A program made the position numbers and the translations under genes. A stretch of 64,000 nt of DNA from Lysinibacillus sp. G4S2. Its GTDB lineage: Bacteria; Bacillota; Bacilli; Bacillales_A; Planococcaceae. The stretch's first letter is position 1. Every line of letters starts with the position of its first letter. The notes under the pieces are model-generated. The model saw only the letters and a program-made list of their open reading frames with translations. It had not been told where the DNA came from and searched no databases. This document shows positions 53,170-62,289 of the stretch, one piece after another. The DNA is taken from NCBI RefSeq assembly GCF_030348505.1, contig NZ_JAUCFJ010000002.1:2422001-2486000 (forward strand), in the 5' to 3' direction.

Positions 53170-53889
53170 GTGACGAAAATTGCAATTATTTCAGATATCC
53201 ACGGGAATAAAACAGCATTAGAAGCAGTTTTAAAAGACATTCGACTAAGGAAGATAGAAAGAATTTTTTGTTTAGGTGATTTAATCGGCAAAGGTCCCCA
53301 AGGTTCTGAATGTATAGAACTCATCCAAAAGAACTGCGAACGAGTAGTTCGAGGCAACTGGGATGTATTTATTCAATCACCCACTGATAATGATTTTATA
53401 CAGTGGTTCAAAGATAGATTAACAGAAAAAGATTATCAGTACCTAAGTTCGTTACCATTTAATATTGATATTGAATTAAATGGACAATTAATAAGGTTTT
53501 TCCATGCTTCTCCAAGAAGTGAATTTGAACGTATCTCGGTAAGTCATCCAATTGAAAAGCGTTTATCTATGTTTGAGAATAGTGAAGCAACAAATTCAAT
53601 CAATTACAATAAAATCCCTGACATTGTATTCTACGGAGATATACATACAACCTTTTTACATACATATAAAAAGGGTATTCTGTGTAACGTTGGCAGTGTT
53701 GGGAATTCACTTGACTTAACTTCAGCTTCATATGCGATCCTAGATGCAACACATTCAAACAATGCCATTCAATTTATTAGAGTAGATTATGACAGGCAGG
53801 CTGAACTTATAATTGCAGAAGAGTTGGGTTTGCCCGATTTAGATAAATATTATGATGAAATTATGTTTGCAAATTATCGAAATGCTTAG
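53170..53889 (+). CDS. Metallophosphoesterase
   Basis: 239 residues from GTG 53170 behind GGGGGAAG. Calcineurin-like motifs: ISDIHGNKTAL (D-x-H), CLGDLIGKGP (GD), VRGNWD (GNxD) and FYGDIHTTF near the C-terminal metal histidine. It resembles YfcE/ApaH-like phosphodiesterases. The substrate is unknown. Confidence 0.88.
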   Translation: MTKIAIISDIHGNKTALEAVLKDIRLRKIERIFCLGDLIGKGPQGSECIELIQKNCERVVRGNWDVFIQSPTDNDFIQWFKDRLTEKDYQYLSSLPFNIDIELNGQLIRFFHASPRSEFERISVSHPIEKRLSMFENSEATNSINYNKIPDIVFYGDIHTTFLHTYKKGILCNVGSVGNSLDLTSASYAILDATHSNNAIQFIRVDYDRQAELIIAEELGLPDLDKYYDEIMFANYRNA

Positions 53890-53979
53890 TGATGTTTTTA
53901 TTCAATAATCGGCGCGACACAAGAGATGCAATAAGGCTTTCGAGAAAGTCTGTACTGATTGGTATATAGCTTAACAAAT

Positions 53980-53988
53980 CAATTTTAT
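53980..53988. repeat. Left target duplication of the IS4-type element
   Basis: CAATTTTAT, repeated exactly at 55247-55255. Confidence 0.85.
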
Positions 53989-54034
53989 CACGCGTGTTGA
54001 TTATCTAATTTCTTCCAATAAAAATTATACAAAA

Positions 54035-54097
54035 AGAGAGATTCTCATGTAAAATGTTAGTTACTACACAAACAATTACGAAATGAGGAATCTCTCT
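54035..54097 (+). promoter_or_regulatory. Hairpin that can hide the transposase start
   Basis: AGAGAGATTCTCAT (54035-54048) pairs with ATGAGGAATCTCTCT (54083-54097), one bulge. The right arm covers the GAGG ribosome binding site and the first base of TTG 54097. Only transcripts that begin outside the element contain both arms, a known way to block accidental transposase expression. Confidence 0.65.
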
Positions 54098-55224
54098 TGA
54101 ACAAGAATAACACGATTTTTACACTCATTCAAACCTTTCTTTCAGAGGAAGAATGGCAATCAATCTTAAGCGAATTCGGTTATGTAGAAACAGCACGAAA
54201 ATGTACAGTTCCCACGCTCATTTCGTATTTAATTGGTGCTGCCACGAACGAGTGGAAAAGTTTACGCCACGCAGCGGATGTGGGTCCAAGTAACGGTCTT
54301 GTTTCGGTGAATCATTCATCGCTTTCTAAACATTTAAAGGCACTTGATTATGGCATCATCAAACGAATTTTTGAAGTGATTGTCGGGAAGCTCAACCGTG
54401 CAGCTCGTCGTAAATTGAAATTGCCGAAAAGATTATTAGCCGTTGATTCAACTACCATTACAGTAGGCAAAACAAGATTACCTTGGGCTGTCTATCACGG
54501 CGAACGTTCAGGAATCAAATTACATGTTAGTTTTACTAATGAAACTGCGATGCCCTTAAAAGTCGTAGAAACAACCGGTTTAAAACATGATGGTCCCATT
54601 GGCGAATTCCTTGAAGATAAAAGGTTTATCCTCGTTTGTGACCGTGCCTACTTTTCTATTGATAAAGTCGATCGCTACCTGAAAGAATATCAACATTTTG
54701 TGTTACGTTTAAAAGACAATGTGCAATTAAATCGCAAAAAATCGCTCCAAGGTAGTCGTACCAACGATTCCAATGTGACAGCTGATTTTACTTGTACGCT
54801 TGGGACGCCACAAAAACAAACGAAAAAACGCCATCGTGTCGTTCAATTCATAGATCATGAAGATAAAGAAATACGTGTCGTGACAAGTTTAATGGATATC
54901 ACCGCTGAAGAAATTGCCAACATGTATAAGTCACGTTGGGCGATTGAAAATTTTTTCCGTTGGATTAAACAAAACTTGAACGTACCTGTTCTATTCGGAA
55001 CAACAAAAAATGCTGTATTCAATCAGCTATTCGTAGCCCTTATTGCCTATGTTTGTTTGAAATTTCTTCATACACAAGGGAATAAGAAAAATAATATCAA
55101 ACCCTTATCATTCGTAGGTTTTACACGGATGTTTCTTTGTGCTGCCCTGCCAATAGAATGGCGAATCAGGGTGAAAGAAATCCTGGTGTTTCATTGGAAC
55201 ATAAATCATTCAACTACTGTATAA
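54097..55224 (+). CDS. IS4-family transposase
   Basis: 375 residues from TTG 54097. DDE residues lie in LAVDSTTI, VCDRAYFSIDK and the IS4 signature YKSRWAIENFFRWIKQ (Y-x2-R-x3-E-x6-K). An N-terminal domain with VPTLISYLIGAATNEW resembles the DNA-binding region of IS4 relatives. The gene looks intact. It could also mobilise the small elements A-C that share its ends. Confidence 0.93.
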   Translation: MNKNNTIFTLIQTFLSEEEWQSILSEFGYVETARKCTVPTLISYLIGAATNEWKSLRHAADVGPSNGLVSVNHSSLSKHLKALDYGIIKRIFEVIVGKLNRAARRKLKLPKRLLAVDSTTITVGKTRLPWAVYHGERSGIKLHVSFTNETAMPLKVVETTGLKHDGPIGEFLEDKRFILVCDRAYFSIDKVDRYLKEYQHFVLRLKDNVQLNRKKSLQGSRTNDSNVTADFTCTLGTPQKQTKKRHRVVQFIDHEDKEIRVVTSLMDITAEEIANMYKSRWAIENFFRWIKQNLNVPVLFGTTKNAVFNQLFVALIAYVCLKFLHTQGNKKNNIKPLSFVGFTRMFLCAALPIEWRIRVKEILVFHWNINHSTTV

Positions 55225-55246
55225 TTTTGGTTAATCAACACGTGTG

Positions 55247-55255
55247 CAATTTTAT
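55247..55255. repeat. Right target duplication of the IS4-type element
   Basis: CAATTTTAT, identical to 53980-53988. Confidence 0.85.
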
Positions 55256-55280
55256 ATTTTATTATTTGGAGGACGAAAGA

Positions 55281-55860
55281 ATGGATTTGGTAAATAATTT
55301 TCTAAACGGCTTAAAAGCAGCATTATCAACAGATGAGTTAGAGGCACTAAATACAGCGTGCGGTGCTACAAAAGAGGATATTGATACACTAAGGTCAGAA
55401 TATCCAAATTGTCCAGAATCACTAATCTGTCTACTTGAAAATATTGATGGTACATATTGGCGGAAACAAAATTGCAATTTGTATTTTAGGATCAGATGTT
55501 GAAGAAGGTAAATATCCATATTATTTACTGTCTACACAGCAAATGCTCGAAAGTTCAAAAGAAGAAGAAGACATCTCCTATCTTTTAGAATACCAAGATG
55601 ACGAGGAGGCTGTTGACCCTAAGATAAATCCGGAGGGACTTCTCCCAGGGACGTATATTCATTTTTCTGACTGTATGAACAATGGTGGTTCATCGAGACT
55701 CTTTATTGATTTTAACCCTTCCGAAGAAGGTATATGCGGTCAAATCATTCGCTTTTTGCACGACCCAGATCAATATGAAGTGATTGCCAACAGCTTTGAT
55801 GAGTATTTACAGGATCTTATTGACGATGGTTTCGTTTTTCTGAAATCCGAAGAAGAGTAA
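55281..55860 (+). pseudogene. SMI1/KNR4-family gene with a single frameshift
   Basis: ATG 55281 follows TTGGAGG. The first frame encodes a typical SMI1/KNR4 start (LSTDELEALN, EYPNCPESLICLLENIDGTYW) and ends prematurely at about 55502. The rest (ICILGSDVEEGKYPYYLLS to the C-terminal EYLQDLIDDGF) continues in the +1 frame. The total length is 3n+1, so removing one base near 55461-55472 restores a 192-residue protein. SMI1/KNR4 proteins often act as immunity proteins. The break may be real, or an indel in AAACAAAA. Confidence 0.8.
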
Positions 55861-56011
55861 CCTTTTGCAATCTAGGTATTGACTGAAAAAAAGTCACGTT
55901 TATTAGGGATGCTGTAATTGTGACGGATTTTGGATAAATACACTTAAACACACGAGGGAAAGAGTTTGGGAATCAAAATAATAGAAAGAGACCAAAAGGG
56001 GGGATTTCTAA

Positions 56012-56887
56012 ATGAATAATAACTATATTGAAAACATTCAATCGTTATATTCTGACCTTTCCATTGAAGACTTTTATCCTAATGAAATTGGTCAGAATAA
56101 TGATGTGTTAATTGTAAACAAATCTTTGGTTTTTAGATTTCCAAAATATAAAAATGGAATAATTCAATTAAGAAGAGAGACGGAAATTTTGAAATACATT
56201 AAAGGTATCGTCTCCATTCCCATTCCGAATCCGATTTATCAGTCTTTTGAAATGCTAGAACCGGGTAAGGTCTTCACTGGCTATAACCTAATAAATGGTG
56301 TTCCTTTGTGGAAGGAAAGTTTAACAGGTATTAAGAGTGTTGAATTGGTTAAAAGGTTGGCAAAACAACTTGTTTCTTTTCTTGTAGAACTTCATTCTAT
56401 TTCAGGAGAAAAAGCAAGTCGAGATTTGAAACTGAAGGTTCGTAATCCTAATGAAGAGATGTATAACCTGAATGATAAGATTCAAAATAAATTATTTCCT
56501 TTTATCAGAAAAGACGCTCAAAAGGAAATATCAGAATCCTTTGAAATGTTCCTGAAAGGGGAAGCATTCTCAAATTTAGAAATAACACTTATACACGGAG
56601 ATTTCGGAGCATCTAACATCTTGTGGAATCCAGAAACAAGTATGATTTCAGGGATAATAGATTTTGGTGGTTCCGGTTTAGGAGATCCAGCGTATGACTT
56701 TGCTGGAATACTCTCCAGCTATGGTGAAGATTTTTTTGATATGTGTATAAACCTATATCCTAACGGTAATGCAATATCTGAACGAGTTAAATTTTATAAA
56801 AGTACATTTGCTTTACAAGAAGCATTGCACGGGATGGAGAATGACGATAGACAGGCTTTTGAAAGTGGAATTAAAGATTATAGATAG
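56012..56887 (+). CDS. Aminoglycoside phosphotransferase-like kinase
   Basis: 291 residues. The Brenner motif IHGDFGASNILW and the metal aspartate in GIIDFGGSGLGDPAYDFA are both intact, with FPKYKNGIIQLRRE as the N-lobe start. The fold is APH(2'')-like, but many such proteins in Bacillus phosphorylate metabolites rather than antibiotics. AAGGGGGGA precedes ATG 56012. Confidence 0.82.
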   Translation: MNNNYIENIQSLYSDLSIEDFYPNEIGQNNDVLIVNKSLVFRFPKYKNGIIQLRRETEILKYIKGIVSIPIPNPIYQSFEMLEPGKVFTGYNLINGVPLWKESLTGIKSVELVKRLAKQLVSFLVELHSISGEKASRDLKLKVRNPNEEMYNLNDKIQNKLFPFIRKDAQKEISESFEMFLKGEAFSNLEITLIHGDFGASNILWNPETSMISGIIDFGGSGLGDPAYDFAGILSSYGEDFFDMCINLYPNGNAISERVKFYKSTFALQEALHGMENDDRQAFESGIKDYR

Positions 56888-56989
56888 ATTGCTTGCTTGT
56901 TCAATTAAGTGAGCCTAAAGCCCCCCCCTTTAGTTAAAGAAGAAACACGACAAACAATCTATTTATTAAACTTCAAGCCTTACAATCCG

Positions 56990-57307
56990 TTATTTACCCC
57001 ACGGTTGTTCACCATATCTTTTTAGCATCACGACTTCACCATCAGTTTTTTTCAATCGATTGTAAACATACTTAATTTTGTATTCGTTGTATTTTTCTAA
57101 TTCGATTTTATCGTAAAAATTCTTCGATAAATACAACTCACGTTCATCAATTAAAAGATAGTATTCACCATTTTTTTCCACGATATTTTGTTCATCAATT
57201 TTAACTGTTTTTTCAATTAGAACATCACTAAGAGTATAAAAAACCGCTGCAAATATTCCTACAAAAATGAAGATTAAAAAGATTACGAATAACTTACTTT
57301 TACTCAA
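56990..57307 (-). CDS. Hypothetical single-TM protein (105 aa)
   Basis: Starts at TTG 57307 with GAGGTGA just upstream; a GTG three codons earlier overlaps that site. One N-terminal membrane segment (KLFVIFLIFIFVGIFAAVFY) is followed by a small beta-rich extracellular domain (NGEYYLLIDERELYL, YNEYKIKYVYN). Unknown function. Confidence 0.65.
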   Translation of the reverse strand: MSKSKLFVIFLIFIFVGIFAAVFYTLSDVLIEKTVKIDEQNIVEKNGEYYLLIDERELYLSKNFYDKIELEKYNEYKIKYVYNRLKKTDGEVVMLKRYGEQPWGK

Positions 57308-57808
<501 letters not shown>

Positions 57809-58426
57809 TTAAATTCTATTCCAGATGACCATAAATTGTGCTGCTTCAGATTCTAGAGCAATTAGGTGGTCTTCGGTGGAGGGGGTATCTGAAATTAATT
57901 TACCTTTTTGGACATTTAAAATGGCAGGTTTTACATCAGGAGCATGCTCAATGGTGAATTCAGATTGATTTAATAGTGTCAAAGATGAGCGACATTTGTT
58001 TTTATCAATTCGCTCGTCCTTCCCTTTGAAATATAACTTGATTAAGTGGGGAACTCCGTCAATTTTTAATCCTAGTTCTGGTGATGAACGAACAGTTATA
58101 TATTCGCTATACCAATTGGATTTGCCTGGTTCAAACCATTCAACTTCTTTATTTTTAATAAATTTTAAATGTGCTTTAACTGCTTCAAGGTAATTTTTCT
58201 GTTTAGCTTCAGAAACCTTTTGAGCAATAGAAAGCAGATAATCATTACTAAATTTGTTCTGATGGAATTTTCGGATACCATCTCGTAAAGGTTTCCAGTA
58301 ATCAAAAGCAGGATTGTATTCATCTTGATATTTTATTTGTCTAACCATTGAAGTTTTACCAGTAACGCCTTTGAAAGTAAAGTCTGTAAATTGAGTAAGA
58401 CCGATCGAGACTTTTTTTGAAGACAT
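57809..58426 (-). CDS. Hypothetical protein (205 aa)
   Basis: 205 residues, soluble, with no signal. It begins SIGLTQFTDFTFKGVTGKTSMVRQIK and has a basic central part and LYFKGKDERIDKNKC. AAGGAGTTG precedes the ATG at 58426. I do not recognise the family. Its place in a region of mobile DNA and decayed genes makes an accessory role likely. Confidence 0.62.
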   Translation of the reverse strand: MSSKKVSIGLTQFTDFTFKGVTGKTSMVRQIKYQDEYNPAFDYWKPLRDGIRKFHQNKFSNDYLLSIAQKVSEAKQKNYLEAVKAHLKFIKNKEVEWFEPGKSNWYSEYITVRSSPELGLKIDGVPHLIKLYFKGKDERIDKNKCRSSLTLLNQSEFTIEHAPDVKPAILNVQKGKLISDTPSTEDHLIALESEAAQFMVIWNRI

Positions 58427-58633
58427 TCATAACAACTCCTTAATTTGTAAATATTCGATAAAAGAAAGGACCCTTTAGAAGGTTTTACCTATGAATCAAT
58501 TACAAATTATAGTGTATGACAACTGTCGTGTATTAACGACAGTTCAATTAGCTGATAGTTACAAAATCTAATGTAAAAAGTAATTTCAAAGAATTTCACT
58601 CGTAATAAAGATCGCAATAAAGAAGGGAAACAT

Positions 58634-58732
58634 TTGATTCACCTTACTGAAGAGGAGTTAAACTATTTAAAGCCATTTATCAAAATGATAGTGGCTGTCA
58701 TGATGTTCGGAATGGTGTTTTATCAATTTTAG
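58634..58732 (+). CDS. Possible 32-aa membrane microprotein
   Basis: TTG 58634 with GAAGGG upstream. It encodes IHLTEEELNYLKPF followed by a hydrophobic tail (MIVAVMMFGMVFYQF). This plan is common in small phage and plasmid proteins, so it may be a phage remnant. Low confidence. Confidence 0.35.
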   Translation: MIHLTEEELNYLKPFIKMIVAVMMFGMVFYQF

Positions 58733-58745
58733 GGGAAGGGTTTAT

Positions 58746-58889
58746 ATGGTGGATGCTATGACAATCCAACAACGAAAGACATTTTACGGAGCTATCGGTG
58801 CAATGGAAACAATTCTGATCATAGAAGATTATGACATATCTATATAGAGAGCATAAGACATCTTTCGTAAATTAGAGGCTACTGCCTAG
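58746..58889 (+). pseudogene. Small gene broken by two nonsense codons
   Basis: From ATG 58746 (or 58758) the frame reads QQRKTFYGAIGAMETILII EDYD..., is broken by TAG at 58845 and TAA at 58854, then continues DIFRKLEATA to a third stop at 58887. One-base changes at the two internal stops would restore about 45 codons. It resembles small phage accessory proteins. Confidence 0.45.
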
Positions 58890-59091
58890 TCAAAACTGGT
58901 TTATGTAGAAATGGATAAGATCTTCAATAGTCTTAAACAGTTGGAGGTGTAGAATGTTCAGGTTTAAAAAGAGGGACAAGCTTTTGTTGCAAGAACGGTT
59001 AAGTTTCTGTTAATGAGTGGTGGTTCCGATGGAGAAGTAGTTGGTGAACTATCTAAACATGGTTGTGATTCAAAAACAAAAGGAGTTTTGT

Positions 59092-59160
59092 GTGAAATGT
59101 GTGTTAATCGTTATAGTCATTGGTTTACCAATCATATTTCATGCTGGTAATAAAAAGTAA
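59092..59160 (+). CDS. Possible 22-aa hydrophobic peptide
   Basis: GTG 59092 with AAAAGGAG well placed. CVLIVIVIGLPIIFHAG then NKK; a short membrane peptide directly before a hairpin at 59162. An overlapping 45-codon frame (59013-59150) is the alternative. Weak evidence. Confidence 0.3.
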   Translation: MKCVLIVIVIGLPIIFHAGNKK

Positions 59161-59714
59161 AGCTGCTTAACAGTTTCCTGTTAAACAGCACATGGATAAT
59201 GTAAATATAAAACATAAAAAGGAAAAAGTCAACAGTTTTTTGCGCTTGCTAATTTTGTCAAGCAGTTCCTAACACCTTTTCTCAGATTGGTGAGCCAATA
59301 CATTAAGAGTTGCTTGATGGTTAGGCCATATAAGATATGGTGTTAATGCTTAAAGCTGTAGGAAGCACTTAGCGATCTACTCCATGCCCATTTTCAAAAT
59401 TAAAGATGAATGGCTAATGGTTTTAAAATAGGCAAGGTAAAGCTGCAGTTAATGAATGGTACAAACGTTGAAATAAATATGTACAAAAATGCTTGTTTAA
59501 CTAAGTACATTTTTGATTTCCTCTGTATATTACAACTTTAAGGGGGTAGCGAGCATGAAAGCTTGACCAGTTAGCCATTGATGTTATTCAGAAAAAGGCC
59601 AGGGTTTGAATTTTTGCTATAATAATTGTATTATAATAATTTGTAATTTTAAGTTTCCTTATTTAGGATAAAAGAGGAGGATAATAAGTTCAAATATGGA
59701 TTAGTTACATAAAA

Positions 59715-59925
59715 GTGGCTCATCACCATAAGTTGTGGATGACATTTTTAAAAATATATGCACTGTATATTAGTTGATTGGAGTGGAGACTGGGCGACTC
59801 CTAGGGGATTAGCGTCACAGATGAGACCCTGGAGCGAGCAACGCGAGTGAAGCGGCTCATCGGACGCCCCCTGGAAAGCGCCCAGTCGGAACGGAAATCA
59901 ACCACACGTATTTGGTGAAGAGCCT
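59715..59925. mobile_element. Cassette with GGCTCWTCACCA ends around a GC-rich core
   Basis: The left end GTGGCTCATCACCATAA faces a right end TTTGGTGAAGAGCC. The core at 59789-59886 has perfect inverted ends ACTGGGCG/CGCCCAGT and GC-rich content (CAGATGAGACCCTGGAGCGA type). Its inside is an inverted copy of 21906-21978. No coding capacity. Confidence 0.65.
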
Positions 59926-59951
59926 TAAAAGTGTAGAGGGAGGAATTAATT

Positions 59952-60440
59952 ATGAAAGAAGCTAAAGACTTTGTATTTTTCTGGGGAAAGCAAGATGTAT
60001 TTTCTAACTTTTATTACTCACCATTTAAGCATCAAGGACAACTTTTTAAATGGAGTGAACAAGCTGTAATGTATCGTAAAGCTAAATTGTTCGGTGCTGA
60101 TAAAATCGCACTACAAATTATAAGAGCGCAAACACCGGACGAATGTAAGAAGCTTGGACGCAGCAGACAAATTCCATTTGATAATAAAGTTTGGGAAGAA
60201 AATCGAGAAAAAGTATATTATGAAGTACTAGTTGACAAATTCTCAAATCCAAATTTAAAATCAATACTTACAAATACAGGTAGTAAAACGTTAGTAGAAG
60301 CTAGCCCATTCGATAAAATATGGGGAATAGGTATCGACTGTAATCATCCAGATGCAACAAATCCATCTAAATGGAGGGGATTAAATTTGCTAGGTAAAGT
60401 TCTTGAAAAAGTTAGAAAGACTATAATTGAAACGGAATAA
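59952..60440 (+). CDS. NADAR-family protein (YbiA-like)
   Basis: 162 residues. FFWGKQDVFSNFYYSPF, WSEQAVMYRKAKLF and the C-terminal IWGIGIDCNHPDATNPSKWRGLNLLGKVLEKVR are diagnostic of NADAR domains. Family members cleave N-glycosidic bonds in riboflavin intermediates or ADP-ribose conjugates and occur both as housekeeping and as phage/defence-linked genes. Here it stands alone between repeats. GAGGGAGG precedes ATG 59952. Confidence 0.88.
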   Translation: MKEAKDFVFFWGKQDVFSNFYYSPFKHQGQLFKWSEQAVMYRKAKLFGADKIALQIIRAQTPDECKKLGRSRQIPFDNKVWEENREKVYYEVLVDKFSNPNLKSILTNTGSKTLVEASPFDKIWGIGIDCNHPDATNPSKWRGLNLLGKVLEKVRKTIIETE

Positions 60441-60681
60441 ACTTTAAGTATAAAGAAGTCTACAAAAATCAAAGAAGTTTAAATATTCGTTTAATGGCTC
60501 GCTGTTAAATCGATATTCGAAAAGAGAAGAAGATATTTACTGTTTGCAATAGATGATTACATTGGATCAGTCAGAGATTGCTTAGTGTTTGAACAGATAA
60601 ACACCCAAAAGAAATCATTGAGTGTAAAAAAGGTTATAGACAGAATGTGTCCTTTAACAAATATAAAGGAGTATAATTTTA

Positions 60682-60993
60682 ATGAAGAATAATTTGTTTG
60701 GGTGTTTTTTTCTTATTGCAACTCTCTTTATTGAAATTTTATTTTTAAGTATACTAGCTTCAAGTCAAGGAAACCCAATCGTATATCTTGTTATGACTGT
60801 CTTAGTGACTATTATTGTTTTAATATTAATAAAACTAAAAAAGAGTGGTATTGCACTATTGCTTGCTTTATTGTTTATAATGTCACTTCCTTTTCCAGTT
60901 TTTCTAAAACATAAGGAAGAGATGAAACTAAAGCATGAAGAAAAGTATAACCAAACAGAAACTGTAGACACACATAACACAGATATAAAATAA
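60682..60993 (+). CDS. Hypothetical membrane protein (103 aa)
   Basis: Three hydrophobic segments (about 5-25, 31-50, 55-73) followed by a charged tail KHKEEMKLKHEEKYNQTE. ATAAAGGAG lies upstream of ATG 60682. No family recognised. Confidence 0.6.
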   Translation: MKNNLFGCFFLIATLFIEILFLSILASSQGNPIVYLVMTVLVTIIVLILIKLKKSGIALLLALLFIMSLPFPVFLKHKEEMKLKHEEKYNQTETVDTHNTDIK

Positions 60994-61409
60994 AGATTAA
61001 AACACGCTCAAAAAAATTCATAAAATCCCATATTCATTGGGATGGCCCAGGTAAAGAAACCAAGTAGGGCAATCGGGCCAAGTAAGAAATTATAAACCTT
61101 GGTTGGCAAGATTTTCCCGAATAAGCTTTAAAAATCGCTATACATACTACCATAACACAGGTTCTTTTGGGAAATTAGATTAATTATAAAACCTTAAAGC
61201 GAGTACAAGTTGCAAAAAAGCACAGTACTCGTTTTCTCTTTTGATCGTTAGCTAGCTACATAAAATGTCTAAACTAATAAAGCAAGGCACTCATGAAAAA
61301 AGTAAGTACCTGATGAAAATCCCATTTTTCAGTCGAAAGGTTGATGTGGAAGGGTATAACTTTTAATATGATAATTTGTAAATACATGGTGAAAAGGAAA
61401 GTGTTACAT
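60994..61409. other. 416-bp gap without a gene
   Basis: Short dyads only: ATCCCA/TGGGAT at about 61026-61043 and TGGCCC/GGGCCA at 61043-61080. AAAAGGAAAG near 61393 is the ribosome binding site of the next gene. Nothing else seen. Confidence 0.4.
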
Positions 61410-62087
61410 ATGCGAATAAAGTCCATTTCTTTACAAACTGATCATTTAAAAGCTTTGAAAGAATTTTATATTAATCAATTAGGGTTTCAATTGATAACTG
61501 AAAATGAAGAAACCTTTCAAATTCAAACCGGTACTAGTATTTTAGAGTTTACCGATAGAGATACAGAAAGAAACCCCTTTTATCATTTTGCCTTTAATAT
61601 TCCAGCGAACCAATTTAGAGAAGCGAAATCTTGGTTGAAGAACAAAGTCACGCTTTTAACAGAAGATGGAGAGGATGAGGCAAATTTTTCACATCTGCCA
61701 GCACATGCAGTTTACTTTGAGGATCCAGCGGGTAATATTGTTGAATTTATAGCTCGTTATGGTATAAACGAGGAAAGTTCAGAGCCTTTTACTATTAATA
61801 GTATTTTAAACATTAGTGAAATTGGTCTTATAGTTGATGATGTGTTAAAGGCTGGAGAAGAATTAAGTAAAGCTCATATATTCGAAAGAGATAACCAACC
61901 ATTAAATGGTGAATTCTTAAATTTTATGGGAATAAGAGAATTAGGAGTTTTTATAATCCTCGCACATCCCGGAAGAAGATGGATTTTTTCAGACAGATTT
62001 TCTACCATTTTTCCTCTCAAGATTTCAGTCGATAACGGAAGAACAATAGTTGTCAATGATAAAGGTAATTTTATGATTAAAGAATGA
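61410..62087 (+). CDS. Two-domain VOC/glyoxalase protein
   Basis: 225 residues from ATG 61410; the frame is open upstream without a site. The first VOC module is clear (SLQTDHLKALKEFYINQLGFQL, HAVYFEDPAGNIVEFIARY). The second is shorter and diverged (ISEIGLIVDDVLKAGEELS). The layout resembles ring-cleavage dioxygenase-like or resistance VOC proteins. Substrate unknown. Confidence 0.8.
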   Translation: MRIKSISLQTDHLKALKEFYINQLGFQLITENEETFQIQTGTSILEFTDRDTERNPFYHFAFNIPANQFREAKSWLKNKVTLLTEDGEDEANFSHLPAHAVYFEDPAGNIVEFIARYGINEESSEPFTINSILNISEIGLIVDDVLKAGEELSKAHIFERDNQPLNGEFLNFMGIRELGVFIILAHPGRRWIFSDRFSTIFPLKISVDNGRTIVVNDKGNFMIKE

Positions 62088-62289
62088 TTTTTTAATTTTT
62101 GGTTTCAGCCAATCGAAAATAAAATACGTCTTTGAAGCGGAAATTAAAAAACGGGGGAAGAATAAATTAAAGAATTGTTGGCACTAATCGAATAATTTCA
62201 TCAATTTACAATGTCCTCATTTTGTATAAACATGTTGAAAAAAGAACATCTGTTTGGTAATATGAGAGTAAATAGTAAATGGGGGGAAT

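Larger units (their letters stand above)
53989..55246 (+). mobile_element. IS4-type insertion sequence, complete
   Basis: 1258 bp. The inverted ends CACGCGTGTTGATTA and CACACGTGTTGATTA (right, reverse complemented) match at 14 of 15 positions. A perfect 9-bp duplication CAATTTTAT flanks both sides (53980-53988, 55247-55255). One transposase gene occupies most of it. Intact ends, gene and duplications indicate a recent insertion. Confidence 0.93.
58427..59951. other. 1.5-kb region of decayed small genes and a repeat cassette
   Basis: No intact sizeable gene. Small frames at 58634-58732, 58746-58889 (two internal stops), 59013-59150 and 59092-59160 are listed or discussed separately. A hairpin GCTG.TTAACAG/CTGTTAA.CAGC lies near 59162-59188. 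Positions 59200-59700 show nothing recognisable, and 59715-59925 is a repeat cassette. Confidence 0.5.
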
